A stretch of DNA of 64,000 nucleotides. Origin: Polaromonas sp. JS666. Lineage in GTDB: Bacteria; Pseudomonadota; Gammaproteobacteria; Burkholderiales; Burkholderiaceae_C. The DNA lies in NCBI RefSeq assembly GCF_900103405.1, contig NZ_FNHX01000003.1:124001-188000 (forward strand), given 5' to 3'. Position numbers and translations under genes: made by a program. The notes beneath the pieces were generated by a model. It searched no databases and was not told the origin of the DNA. It was given only the letters and a program-made list of their open reading frames with translations. Of the stretch, positions 54,793-63,870 are shown one piece after another (position 1 is the stretch's first letter; each line of letters begins with the position of its first letter).

Positions 54793-55670
54793 GCGGCGCC
54801 GCCGCGGCCGCGCCGCCCCGGGTGAGCGCTTCGCGCGCGCCCTGGCTGCTGTCGGCGCCGGCCTTCACGCTGTTCGCCTGCCTGCTGCTGGTGCCGCTGG
54901 CGCTCACCGCCGTGCTGTCCTTCCAGGTCTTTGACCACGCCACCGGCGTCAAGAACAGCTTCACGCTGGCGCATTACGCCGCCGTGCTGACGGACGACTA
55001 TTACCACGGCATTTTCTGGCGCACGCTGTGGATTTCGGCGCTGACCACGCTGATCTGCGTGCTGGTGGGTGCGCCCGAGGCTTATGTGCTGAGCCGCATG
55101 CGCAGCCCCTGGCGTTCCATCTTGCTGCTGGTGGTGCTGGCGCCGCTGCTGGTGTCGGTGGTGGTGCGCGCCTTCGGCTGGAGCATGCTGCTGGGACCCG
55201 AGGGTGTGGTCAACCAGCTCATGCGCGCCGTCGGCCTGCCGTCCATGCGCATTCTCTATACCGAAGCGGCCGTGGTCATCGCGCTGGTGCATGTGATGCT
55301 GCCTTTTATGGTGATCCCGGTCTGGACCTCGCTGCAAAAGCTGGACCCGGGCGTGGAAGACGCGGCGCTCTCGCTACAGGCCTCGCATTTCACCACCTTG
55401 CGCCGCATCATCTTTCCGCAGGTGTTGCCGGGTGTGCTCTCGGGCAGCCTGATCGTCTTCGGCCTAAGCGCCAGCGCCTTCGCGATTCCCGGCCTGCTGG
55501 GCGGGCGGCGCCTGAAGATGGTGGCCACCGTGGTCTATGACGAGTACCTGCACGAACTCAACTGGCCGCTGGGCGCGGCCATCGCGCTGACTTTGCTGCT
55601 GGCCAACCTGGCCATCATGCTGAGCTACAACCGCGTGCTCGAGCGTTCCTACAAAAAATCGCTCGGATAA
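54789..55670 (+). CDS. ABC transporter permease (PotB-like)
   Basis: 293 aa, six membrane helices after an Ala/Pro-rich cytoplasmic tail. The EAA loop is DAALSLQASHFTTLRRIIFPQ, contacting the ATPase. Start ATG overlaps the ATPase stop. Pairs with the following permease. Confidence 0.92.
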   Translation: MSGAAAAAPPRVSASRAPWLLSAPAFTLFACLLLVPLALTAVLSFQVFDHATGVKNSFTLAHYAAVLTDDYYHGIFWRTLWISALTTLICVLVGAPEAYVLSRMRSPWRSILLLVVLAPLLVSVVVRAFGWSMLLGPEGVVNQLMRAVGLPSMRILYTEAAVVIALVHVMLPFMVIPVWTSLQKLDPGVEDAALSLQASHFTTLRRIIFPQVLPGVLSGSLIVFGLSASAFAIPGLLGGRRLKMVATVVYDEYLHELNWPLGAAIALTLLLANLAIMLSYNRVLERSYKKSLG

Positions 55671-55682
55671 GGAGCGCGCAAC

Positions 55683-56477
55683 ATGTCCAAAAACGGTCCC
55701 ATTGCGCTGCTTTTCAACGCGCTCGTCATCACCTTCATGCTGGCGCCGCTGGTCATCGTCTGCGTGGTGGCTTTCACGCCCGGCAACACGCTGGCCATCC
55801 CGACCACGGAGTTTTCCCTGCGCTGGTTTCGCGCGGTGTTCGCGCATTCGGATTTTGTGCAGTCCTTCAAGAACAGCCTCTGGCTGGCCTCGATTTCGGC
55901 CACGCTGGCCACGGTGCTGGCCGTGCCGGCCGGGCTGGCGATCGCGCGCCACAGCTTCCCCGGCCGAGATTTCCTCAACGGCCTGTTCCTCTCGCCGCTC
56001 ATCATTCCGCACCTGGTGCTGGGCGTGGCGCTGCTGCGCACCTTCTCATTGATAGGCGCGACCGGCAGCTTCTTCTGGCTGGCACTGGCGCACGTGGTCA
56101 TCATCACGCCCTATGTGCTGCGCCTGGTGCTGGCCTCGGTGGAGGGCAGCGACCGCAGCGCCGAGCAGGCCGCCCTCTCGCTGGGCGCCAGCCAGGCCAC
56201 GGTGTTCACCCGCGTCACCCTGCCGATGATTTTGCCCGGCGTCACCGGCGGCTGGCTGCTGGCTTTTATCAACAGCTTTGACGAGGTGACCATGTCCATC
56301 TTCGTCACCGCGCCTTCCACCGTGACGCTTCCGGTGCGCATGTATATGTACGCGACCGAGTCCATAGACCCGCTGATGGCGGCGGTCTCCGCGCTCATGG
56401 TGGCGCTCACAGCGGTGGCCATGCTGGTGCTGGACCGCATCTACGGCCTTGACAAGATTCTGGTGGGACACAAATGA
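55683..56477 (+). CDS. ABC transporter permease (PotC-like)
   Basis: 264 aa, six membrane helices, EAA loop EQAALSLGASQATVFTRVTLP. A GGAG sits 8 bp before the ATG. The stop overlaps the start of the [2Fe-2S] protein gene by 4 bp, so transporter and oxidoreductase are translationally coupled. Confidence 0.92.
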   Translation: MSKNGPIALLFNALVITFMLAPLVIVCVVAFTPGNTLAIPTTEFSLRWFRAVFAHSDFVQSFKNSLWLASISATLATVLAVPAGLAIARHSFPGRDFLNGLFLSPLIIPHLVLGVALLRTFSLIGATGSFFWLALAHVVIITPYVLRLVLASVEGSDRSAEQAALSLGASQATVFTRVTLPMILPGVTGGWLLAFINSFDEVTMSIFVTAPSTVTLPVRMYMYATESIDPLMAAVSALMVALTAVAMLVLDRIYGLDKILVGHK

Positions 56478-56806
56478 AGCCATCCGTCGAAACCCCCGGC
56501 ACAGCCGGGAAACCCAAGGCCTTGCTGCAGCGCGTGGCCGAAGGCGGGCGCAAGCCCGTGGGTTTTGTGCTCAACGGCCAGCCGCTCACGGCGTTGGCCG
56601 GCGACACCGTGCTCACGGCGGTGCTCACGCACAGCGCGCGGCTGCGCTTCAGCGAATTCAGCGGCGAGCCCCGTGCCGGCTTTTGCCTGATGGGCGCCTG
56701 CCAGGACTGCTGGGTCGCCACCGAGTCGGGCAAGCGCCTGCGCGCCTGCGGCACCTTCATCGAAGAAGGCATGCGGCTGGTGACCGGCGCGGAGGGCCTG
56801 GCATGA
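56474..56806 (+). CDS. [2Fe-2S] subunit of a heterotrimeric dehydrogenase (HcnA/gamma-like)
   Basis: 110 aa. Small ferredoxin-like protein with Cys71, Cys76, Cys79 and Cys92 in GFCLMGACQDC and RACG, the plant-type [2Fe-2S] ligands. Such subunits (HcnA, opine oxidase and D-hydroxyproline dehydrogenase gamma) pass electrons within a three-subunit amine dehydrogenase. Starts and ends in 4-bp overlaps. Confidence 0.88.
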   Translation: MKPSVETPGTAGKPKALLQRVAEGGRKPVGFVLNGQPLTALAGDTVLTAVLTHSARLRFSEFSGEPRAGFCLMGACQDCWVATESGKRLRACGTFIEEGMRLVTGAEGLA

Positions 56807-58185
56807 GCCTGCGGCCCGTCATTGTGGGTGCCGGCCCGGCCGGCGTGCGCGCGGCCCAGGCGCTGGTGGCGCACGGCCTGCGGCCGGTGGTGGTGGACGA
56901 GGCGCCGCGCTGGGGCGGGCAGATCTATCGCCAGCCGCCCGAAGGGTTCACGCGGCCCAAAGAGGCGCTGTATGGTTTTGAGGCCGGGCGTGCCGATGCG
57001 CTGCACGGCGCCATGGCGGCTATCCTGGACAAGGTGGACTACCGGCCCGACACCCTGGTCTGGAGCGCCGAAGGCGGCAAGCTGGACCTGTTGCACCAGG
57101 GCGCCATGAGCACGCTGCCCTATAGCCATCTCATCGTCGCCACCGGCGCGACGGACCGCGTGCTGCCCTTTCCGGGCTGGACACTGCCCGGCGTCTACAC
57201 GCTGGGCGCCGCGCAGGTGGCGCTCAAGTTCCAGGGCTGCGCCATCGGCTCGCGTGTGGTCTTTGCCGGCACCGGGCCGCTGCTGTACCTGATCGCCTAC
57301 CAATATGCCAAGGCCGGCGCCAAGGTCGCGGCGGTGCTTGATACCGCAAGCTTTGCGGGCAAGGCCGCCGCCGTGCCCGCCATGCTGCGCCAGCCGGCGC
57401 TGCTGGCCAAGGGCCTGTATTACCTGGGCTGGCTGCGCGCGCACGGCGTCTCGGTGCACCAGGGCGTGGAACTGGCTGCTGCCGAGGGCGGCGAGCGCGT
57501 GCAGGCCATGCACTGGCGCAAGGCCGGCCGTGAGCACCGCATCGCCTGCGACGCCGTGGGTTTTGGTTACGCGCTGCGCTCGGAGACGCAGCTGGCCGAC
57601 CTGCTGGGCTGCCGCTTTGCCTATGACGGCCTGCAGCGCGGCGCATTGCCCGAGCGCGACGCGGCCGGGCGTTCCAGCGTGGCGGGTGTTTACCTGGCCG
57701 GTGACGGCGCCGGCATCATGGGCGCCGATGCGGCCGAGTGGGCCGGCGAGCGCGCGGCACTGGCCCTGCTGGCCGATACCGGGCAGCTCATGGACAACTC
57801 GCGCGCCTTATGGCTGGAGCAGCGCCTGGCGCGCGTCGCCGCGTTTCGCCGGGGGCTGGAGCGCGCCTTTCCTTTTCCGCACGGCTGGGCCGCGGCCGCG
57901 CCGAATGAGCTGGTGGTGTGCCGCTGCGAGGAAATCACCGCGGGTCAATTGCGCCGCTGCGTGGCCGACACCGGCGCGCGCGAGATGAACCGCCTCAAGG
58001 CGCTGACGCGCGTCGGCATGGGCCGCTGCCAGGGCCGCAGCTGCGGCGTTGCGGCCGCCGAGATTCTTGCGCAGGCCTGCGCCGTACAGCCCGATGCCGT
58101 GGGCCGGCTGCGCGGCCAGTCGCCCATCAAGCCCTTGCCGTTTTCGGCCATGGCCGCGCCGGCGCCCCGGCAGGAGGCCGCATGA
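56803..58185 (+). CDS. FAD/NAD(P)-binding subunit of the dehydrogenase (HcnB/OoxA-like, alpha)
   Basis: 460 aa. FAD-binding VGAGPAGVRAAQ at the N-terminus, second dinucleotide motif FAGTGPLLYLIA in the middle, and a C-terminal BFD-like [2Fe-2S] domain with Cys373, Cys375, Cys409 and Cys414 (VCRCEE and GRCQGRSCG). This is the architecture of HcnB, opine oxidase subunit A and hydroxyproline dehydrogenase alpha. ATG overlaps the preceding stop; homology begins there. Confidence 0.9.
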   Translation: MSLRPVIVGAGPAGVRAAQALVAHGLRPVVVDEAPRWGGQIYRQPPEGFTRPKEALYGFEAGRADALHGAMAAILDKVDYRPDTLVWSAEGGKLDLLHQGAMSTLPYSHLIVATGATDRVLPFPGWTLPGVYTLGAAQVALKFQGCAIGSRVVFAGTGPLLYLIAYQYAKAGAKVAAVLDTASFAGKAAAVPAMLRQPALLAKGLYYLGWLRAHGVSVHQGVELAAAEGGERVQAMHWRKAGREHRIACDAVGFGYALRSETQLADLLGCRFAYDGLQRGALPERDAAGRSSVAGVYLAGDGAGIMGADAAEWAGERAALALLADTGQLMDNSRALWLEQRLARVAAFRRGLERAFPFPHGWAAAAPNELVVCRCEEITAGQLRRCVADTGAREMNRLKALTRVGMGRCQGRSCGVAAAEILAQACAVQPDAVGRLRGQSPIKPLPFSAMAAPAPRQEAA

Positions 58186-59339
58186 TGGAGCGCATCACGG
58201 CCGACGTGGCGATTGTGGGCGGCGGCATCATGGGTGCATCGGCCGCGCTGTTCTTGCGCCGCATGGGTTTTACGGTGGTGCTGCTCGAGCGCGACCTTTG
58301 CGGCTCGCGCTCCAGCGGCGTGAACTACGGCGGCGTGCGCCGCCAGGGCCGCCCGGTCAGCCAGTTGCCGCTGTCGCAGCGCGCGCAAGGCTTGTGGGCG
58401 CGCTTGCCCGAGCTGATAGGCACGGACGGCGAATACATCCAGTCCGGCCACCTGAAGATCGCGCGCAGTGAAGCCGACCTGGCTTCGCTGGAAAGCTACC
58501 GCGAGCGCACGCAGGAGTTCGGCATGGATTTGCGCATGCTGTCCACGCGCGCCCTGCGTGAGCGCTGCCCCTGGCTGGGCCGGGCCGCCGTCGGCGCCTC
58601 GCTGTGCCCCGGTGACGGCCAGGCCAACCCGCGCCTGGTGTCGCCGGCCTTCGCGCTGGCCGCGCACAGGCTGGGCACCCATATCCGCGAACAGACCCGT
58701 GTGGACGAGGTCGCGCGCGACGGGGACGTTTTTGTGCTGCGCTCGGGCGACGCGCTGGAAGTGCGCGCCAAACATTTGCTCAATTGCGCCGGCGCCTGGG
58801 CGGACCGCATCGCCGCTCAGTTCGGCGAGACCGTGCCCATGGAATCGGGCCACCCCGAGATGGCGGTGACCGAGCCGTTGCCCGTCTTTATGGACCTGAG
58901 CCTGGGCGTGGAGGGCGGCGGCGTTTACGCCCGCCAGGTGGCGCGCGGTAATTGCGTCATAGGCGGCGGCCGGGGTTATGCGCTGGACGACCAGCGCGCC
59001 CGCGTGCAGCGCAGCGGCCTGGCCGGCCTGATGCAGCAGACCGTCGAGCTGCTGCCGGCGCTGAAGAACGCCCACATCATCCGCACCTGGAGCGGCACCG
59101 AAGGCTACCTGCCGGACCGCCTGCCGGTGCTGGGCCCCAGCGCCACCACACCGGGCCTGATTCATGCATTCGGTTTTGCCGGCGGCGGCTTCCAGCTGGG
59201 GCCGGGGGTTGGCGCGGTGCTGGCCGACCTGGTCTGCGAAGGCCGCAGCACCACGCCGATAGACGCTTTTTCGATCCAACGCTTTTCCGCAAGCCCGCGT
59301 GTGACAACCACCGGGCCCGCCTCTGCCACTGTTGTCTAG
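58182..59339 (+). CDS. FAD-dependent catalytic subunit (DAO family; HcnC/OoxB-like, beta)
   Basis: 385 aa. DAO-fold: VAIVGGGIMGASAALFL for FAD, ERDLCGSRSSGVNYGGVRR, and FGFAGGGFQLGPGVG at the C-terminus. Oxidises the C-N bond of the substrate (glycine, opine, proline derivative or similar) and hands electrons to the other two subunits. Two adjacent ATGs (58182, 58185); the first overlaps the upstream stop. Substrate unknown. Confidence 0.9.
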   Translation: MMERITADVAIVGGGIMGASAALFLRRMGFTVVLLERDLCGSRSSGVNYGGVRRQGRPVSQLPLSQRAQGLWARLPELIGTDGEYIQSGHLKIARSEADLASLESYRERTQEFGMDLRMLSTRALRERCPWLGRAAVGASLCPGDGQANPRLVSPAFALAAHRLGTHIREQTRVDEVARDGDVFVLRSGDALEVRAKHLLNCAGAWADRIAAQFGETVPMESGHPEMAVTEPLPVFMDLSLGVEGGGVYARQVARGNCVIGGGRGYALDDQRARVQRSGLAGLMQQTVELLPALKNAHIIRTWSGTEGYLPDRLPVLGPSATTPGLIHAFGFAGGGFQLGPGVGAVLADLVCEGRSTTPIDAFSIQRFSASPRVTTTGPASATVV

Positions 59340-59372
59340 TTTTTTCTTCACCCACGCCACCAGGAGCTTTCC

Positions 59373-60437
59373 ATGAACATCTCCCCACGATTCCCGTCCG
59401 CCCGCGCTGCCGCGGTGTCGCTTGCCGTCCTTGCCGGCCTGGCCTGCGGCAACGCCATGGCCCAGACCAAGACGCTGTACATAGGCATGAACGGCGGCAC
59501 CATGGAAAAAACCTATACCGAACATGTGTTCGGCGCCTTCGAGAAAGCCAACAACGTCAAGGTCGTGGTCGTGCCCGGCACCTCCTCGGACATCCTGGCC
59601 AAGGCCCAGGCCAACAAGGACAACCCACAGATGCACGTGATGTTCCTGGACGACGGCATCATGTATCGCGCCATCGGCATGGGCTTGTGCGAAAAAATGC
59701 AGGCCAGCCCGGCGCTGAACGACCTGTTCCCGACCGCGCGCTTCAAGGGCGACATGGCCGCCGGCGTCAACATCGGCATGACCGGCATCGCCTACAACAA
59801 GAAAATGTTCACCGAAAAAGGCTGGGCGCCGCCCACCTCGTGGATGGACATGGCCAACCCCAAGTACAAGGGCAAGGTGGTGTTCCAGTCGCTGTCCTCG
59901 TCGACCTTCGGCCTGCACGGCTTTTTGCTGTTCAACCGCATCCAGGGCGGCAACGACAAGAACGTGGAGCCTGGCTTCAAGGCCTGGCCCACCACCATTG
60001 GCCCGAACGTGCTCGAATACATCCCAAGCTCGGCCAAGCTCGCTGAAATGGTGCAGACCGGCGAAGCCGCGATGTTCCCGCTCACGCCCACCGCCGTCGG
60101 CGTGCTCAAGGACAAGGGCCTGCCCGTGGAATACGTGCAGCCCAAGGAAGGCTCGGCCGTGCTGACCGTCGGTGAATGCGTGATCGCCAAGAACAGCGAA
60201 CCCGCGCTGGCCCACAAGCTGGCCCAGTACCTGCTGTCCCCCGAAGCCCAGGCCGCCGCGCTCGAGCACGGCGACCAGATACCGTCCAACCCCAAGACCA
60301 AGGCCGGCGGCAAGGCTGGCGCGCTGGTGGCGCAGATGAACGAGTACATGAAGACCGCGACCACGGTGGACTGGGACGCGATCAATGAAAACCGCCCGGC
60401 CTGGAACGCGCGCTGGAACAAGACGGTCGAGCGCTGA
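59373..60437 (+). CDS. ABC transporter periplasmic binding protein (PotD-like)
   Basis: 354 aa. Signal peptide to about residue 30 (GNAMAQ). PotD/PotF fold: KTLYIGMNGGTMEKTY, FLDDGIMYRAIGMG, GIAYNKKMF, GEAAMFPLTPTA. The binding protein is last in the operon, 33 bp after the dehydrogenase, with its own AGGAG site, and is followed by a strong terminator. Ligand should be the substrate of the co-encoded dehydrogenase. Confidence 0.92.
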   Translation: MNISPRFPSARAAAVSLAVLAGLACGNAMAQTKTLYIGMNGGTMEKTYTEHVFGAFEKANNVKVVVVPGTSSDILAKAQANKDNPQMHVMFLDDGIMYRAIGMGLCEKMQASPALNDLFPTARFKGDMAAGVNIGMTGIAYNKKMFTEKGWAPPTSWMDMANPKYKGKVVFQSLSSSTFGLHGFLLFNRIQGGNDKNVEPGFKAWPTTIGPNVLEYIPSSAKLAEMVQTGEAAMFPLTPTAVGVLKDKGLPVEYVQPKEGSAVLTVGECVIAKNSEPALAHKLAQYLLSPEAQAAALEHGDQIPSNPKTKAGGKAGALVAQMNEYMKTATTVDWDAINENRPAWNARWNKTVER

Positions 60438-60476
60438 GATTTTCCGAACCGGCCCGCATGTTGCGCGGCCGGCATG

Positions 60477-60511
60477 AAACCCGAAGCCGCTTCACGCGCT
60501 TCGGGTTTTTC
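60477..60511 (+). terminator. Rho-independent terminator of the ABC-dehydrogenase operon
   Basis: AAACCCGAAGC (60477-60487) pairs perfectly with GCTTCGGGTTT (60498-60508) around a 10-base loop; the stem runs into TTTTT. Best intrinsic terminator of the window. Confidence 0.9.
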
Positions 60512-60699
60512 TTTGGGCGGCCCTTTAAGGCCGCCGGCGCGCGTTCGTCGTGATCGCGCGGCATGGACCTTGTTGCCGTGATATCCCGCTTATCCATGCC
60601 GCCGTATATCCCTGGGCAACAAGCGCTCCTAGAATCGGACCGGCCAGATGGCGCCAACGACGGTGCCAACGCCAACGGAGGCGCCAGCCGCTTATTGCC

Positions 60700-61473
60700 T
60701 TGTCCTATTTTGCCGCCCATACCCTGCTGAAGGCTGGAGTTTCCGAGCCCGTGGCGCGTAGCGTTGCTGCCCAGCTCGCTTTCCGGGGCTACGACACGCA
60801 GCAGGTTATCTGGGCCAGGGGCGCGGAAGTGCAGTCCTGGCAATTCATCATCTCGGGCCTGGTGGCGGCCACCACCCCGACGCAGGAGGAACGCTCGGTC
60901 CCCATCACCATTTATGGCGCCGATTCCTGGTTTGGCGAAAAGCCCATCCTCAACCGCATGCCGGCACGTTTTGAATATGTGTGCCTGTCGGAGACCCAGG
61001 TTCTTGTGATGCCGGCGGCCGTGTTCCAGAAACTTTTTGATACGGAACCCGGCTTCTCGCGCTACCTCGCGAAGCTGACCACCTGGCGCGCGCAAAGGAG
61101 CGCGGAAATGCTGACCTTGATGAAACTGGGCAATCCCCCCTTGCGTGTCGTCATGGGCATCGCGCAATTCGCCGAAGCCCTGGCCTCCCGCTCGGAGCGG
61201 CCGCCCACGGTCGGCCTGGATGGGGGCATTGCCATTCCGGTTTCCCAGGCGGTCATTGCTCAGCTGTGCGGGGTTTCGCGGGCGGTGTTCTCCGAGTACG
61301 TGCAGCCGCTGGCGCTTGATGGCTGGCTGGCCATCCGCTATGGAAGCATAGAACTGCTTTCCATCGCGACCTGGCAGCGCTTTTCCAGCGCCCGGCGCGC
61401 GCTGCCCACGGACCACATCAACCCGACGATGGCCGAATTGCTGGCGGAGCTGCATCGCGCCTCCGGCATGTAA
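60700..61473 (+). CDS. Crp/Fnr-family regulator
   Basis: About 257 aa. Cyclic-nucleotide-binding-like barrel (about 20-130; FRGYDTQQVIWARG, GADSWFGEKPI) and a C-terminal Crp-type helix-turn-helix with PVSQAVIAQLCGVSRAVFSEY. No Cys cluster for an Fnr-type Fe-S sensor. No ATG lies near the start of homology; TTG 60700 is my choice, an ATT at 60694 and a far upstream ATG 60550 are alternatives, but the stretch before 60694 is Arg/Gln-rich and looks non-coding. It stands alone between a terminator and a convergent metal ATPase gene. Confidence 0.78.
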   Translation: MSYFAAHTLLKAGVSEPVARSVAAQLAFRGYDTQQVIWARGAEVQSWQFIISGLVAATTPTQEERSVPITIYGADSWFGEKPILNRMPARFEYVCLSETQVLVMPAAVFQKLFDTEPGFSRYLAKLTTWRAQRSAEMLTLMKLGNPPLRVVMGIAQFAEALASRSERPPTVGLDGGIAIPVSQAVIAQLCGVSRAVFSEYVQPLALDGWLAIRYGSIELLSIATWQRFSSARRALPTDHINPTMAELLAELHRASGM

Positions 61474-61536
61474 ACACAGGTGTTGGGAAACGGCGCCAGG
61501 AATGCGCTCCTCGGCCGCCCCGTCTTCATGCGGTTC

Positions 61537-63777
61537 TCAAGGCCGCTGCCGTTGCTGCTGGCGCAGCAGCCGCAAACCGTTGCCCACCACCAGCAGGCTG
61601 GCGCCCATGTCGGCGAACACCGCCATCCACATCGTGGCCGTGCCGAAGACGGCCATCACCAGGAAGATACTTTTGATGCCCAGCGCCAGGCTGATGTTCT
61701 GCCACAGGATGGCGTGCGTGCGCCGCGACAGGCGCACGGTTTCGGCCACGCGCTCCAGCTGGTCGTTCATGATGACCACGTCGGCCGCTTCCATGGCGGT
61801 GTCGGCGCCGGCCCCGCCCATGGCGAAGCCGATGTCGGCCTGGGCCAGCGCGGGCGCGTCGTTGATACCGTCGCCCGCCATGCCGGTGGCGCCGTAGCGC
61901 TGCTGCATTTCGCGAATCGCCTCAAGTTTGGCTTCGGGCAACAGGTCGCCGCGGGCGTCTTCAATGCCGGCCTGGGCCGCAATCGCGCGCGCCGTGGCGG
62001 CGTTGTCGCCGGTCAGCATCACGGGCGTGACGCCCAATGCCTTGAGGTCGGCAATCGCCTGGCGCGAGCTTTCCTTGAGGGTGTCGGCCACCGCGAACAG
62101 GGCCAGCACGCGGCTTTCTTCGGCCAGCAGGGTCACGGTGCGGCCCTGCTGTTCGTGGCGGGCCAGCTCGGCTTCCAGCTCCACGCCGCACAAATCCATT
62201 TCATGGATCAGGCGGTGGTTGCCCAGCACCAGGCGCCGGCCGCCGGCCACACCCGAGGTGCCGCGACCCGGCAAGGCCTTGAAGTCCTGCACATCGGCGG
62301 CCTCGCTCTTCAAGCCGGCCGCGATCGCCTTGGACACCGGATGGTCGGAGCGCGCGGCCATGCCGGCGGCCAGCTGCGTGAGGTTCGCGGGGCCGGCGCT
62401 GCCCCAGGCGCGCCAGTCCACGAGTTGCGGCTTGCCCTCGGTGATGGTGCCGGTCTTGTCGAGCGCGACGGCCTTGAGCAGGCGCGCCTGCTCAAGGTAG
62501 GTGCCGCCCTTGACCAGGATGCCGCGCCGCGCGGCGGCCGACAGGCCGCTGACGACGGTGACCGGCGTGGAAATCACCAGCGCGCAGGGGCAGGCAATCA
62601 CCAGTAGCACGAGGGCCTTGTAGAGCGACTCCTGCCAGCTTAAGGCAGCGAGCAGCGGCATCAGCACCGCGACCGCAACGGCGATGGCAAACACCGCGGG
62701 TGTGTAAACGGCTGCAAAGCGATCGACAAAACGTTGCGTGGGCGCGCGGCTGCCCTGGGCTTGCTCGACGGCATGGATGATGCGGGCCAGCGTGGTGTTG
62801 CCGGCCGATGCGGTGACGCGGATGCTGATCTCGCCGGTTTCGTTGATGGTGCCGGCAAACACCGCGTCGCCGATTTCCTTGTCGACCGGAATGCTCTCGC
62901 CGGTGATGGGCGCCTGGTTGATGGCACTGCTGCCCTGGGTGACCACGCCGTCCAGCGGCACGCGCTCGCCGGGGCGTATGCGCAGCACAGCCTGCAGCGG
63001 CACGGCGGCCACCGGCGTGACGGCCCAGGCGCCGTCCTCGCTTTGCATCAGCGCCTGTTCGGGCGCCATGTCCAGCAGGCCCTTGATCGCGTTGCGGGCG
63101 CGGTCCACCGCGCGCGCTTCGATCAGCTCGGCAATGGCGTACAGCGCCATCACCATCGCGGCTTCCGGCCACTGGCCTATCAGGAAGGCGCCGGTGACGG
63201 CCACCGCCATCAGCGCGTTGATGTTGAGCTTGCCGCGCAGCAGGGCGGCCAGGCCTTTTTGGTAGGTGTCCAGGCCGGCCAGGGCAATGGCCAGGGCCGC
63301 CACTGCCATGCCGGCGATTTTCCAGGCCAGCAGGTCCGGGGCGAAAAAGGACAGGGCCTCGGCGCCCGCGGCCAGCGCCAGGGCCGTAACCAGGCGGGTG
63401 GCGCCGCCAAAACTGCCGCCGTGGCTGTGGTCATGGCCTTCATGGCTGTCCGCTTGCGGGGCGGCGGACTGAGCCGGCTGCGGGTCAAAGCCGGCTTTGC
63501 GAATTGCGTCCAGGGCAGGCGCATAGGCTTCCTCGCCGGCATCTATGCGCAGCGTGCGCGCCCCCAGCTGGAAGCCCAGCGAGCGTATGCCGGCGATGGG
63601 CTCCAGCGCGCGGCGTATGTCCGATTCCTCGGCGCTGCAGTCCATGGTGGCGATGCGAAATAGCCGGCCCGCGGCGCCGGCTGCCATGGGGGTCGGGGCA
63701 TGTGCGGCATGAGCGCCGCCACAGCAGTCGCCGGTAGGGGCATCCAGGGTGGAAACAAGGTGTTTTTCAGATTTCAT
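61537..63777 (-). CDS. cadA: Heavy-metal P-type ATPase (Zn/Cd/Pb export)
   Basis: 746 aa. N-terminal metal-binding domain with the variant MDCSAEE in place of the GMTCxxC loop, then a His-rich stretch (SHEGHDHSHGG). CPC in membrane helix six (about residues 395-397), phosphorylated Asp440 in DKTGT, SDHPVSKAI and GDGINDAPALAQAD. These mark a ZntA/CadA-type exporter of divalent soft metals. Divergent from a MerR-family gene, with a MerR-type promoter; the predicted transcription start coincides with the ATG. Confidence 0.93.
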   Translation of the reverse strand: MKSEKHLVSTLDAPTGDCCGGAHAAHAPTPMAAGAAGRLFRIATMDCSAEESDIRRALEPIAGIRSLGFQLGARTLRIDAGEEAYAPALDAIRKAGFDPQPAQSAAPQADSHEGHDHSHGGSFGGATRLVTALALAAGAEALSFFAPDLLAWKIAGMAVAALAIALAGLDTYQKGLAALLRGKLNINALMAVAVTGAFLIGQWPEAAMVMALYAIAELIEARAVDRARNAIKGLLDMAPEQALMQSEDGAWAVTPVAAVPLQAVLRIRPGERVPLDGVVTQGSSAINQAPITGESIPVDKEIGDAVFAGTINETGEISIRVTASAGNTTLARIIHAVEQAQGSRAPTQRFVDRFAAVYTPAVFAIAVAVAVLMPLLAALSWQESLYKALVLLVIACPCALVISTPVTVVSGLSAAARRGILVKGGTYLEQARLLKAVALDKTGTITEGKPQLVDWRAWGSAGPANLTQLAAGMAARSDHPVSKAIAAGLKSEAADVQDFKALPGRGTSGVAGGRRLVLGNHRLIHEMDLCGVELEAELARHEQQGRTVTLLAEESRVLALFAVADTLKESSRQAIADLKALGVTPVMLTGDNAATARAIAAQAGIEDARGDLLPEAKLEAIREMQQRYGATGMAGDGINDAPALAQADIGFAMGGAGADTAMEAADVVIMNDQLERVAETVRLSRRTHAILWQNISLALGIKSIFLVMAVFGTATMWMAVFADMGASLLVVGNGLRLLRQQQRQRP

Positions 63778-63783
63778 GGCTTA

Positions 63784-63814
63784 ATTGGAAACCCTGTAGC
63801 GGCCTTAGAGTCAA
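63784..63814 (-). promoter_or_regulatory. MerR-type promoter/operator of cadA
   Basis: On the minus strand TTGACT (63814-63809) and TCCAAT (63789-63784) are 19 bp apart, the overlong spacing that MerR proteins correct by twisting DNA. The imperfect dyad ACCCT...AGAGT (63791-63811) fills the spacer, as in CadR/ZntR/PbrR promoters. A start about 7 nt past the -10 falls on the ATG at 63777. Confidence 0.75.
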
Positions 63815-63870
63815 GCGAGACTCCAGCAGTGACCCTACAGCGATGTGGGGCAGTGTTCAAGGAGGTCGCC

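Noticed and set aside
57945..60269. 774-codon open frame on the minus strand
   Set aside because: It lies opposite four well-supported genes, its composition is that of a GC-rich antisense shadow (many Gly, Ala, His, Gln) and it shows no family motif.
60550..60693. Upstream extension of the Crp/Fnr gene to ATG 60550
   Set aside because: The encoded stretch is Arg/Gln-rich and unlike the family; the domain begins after 60700.
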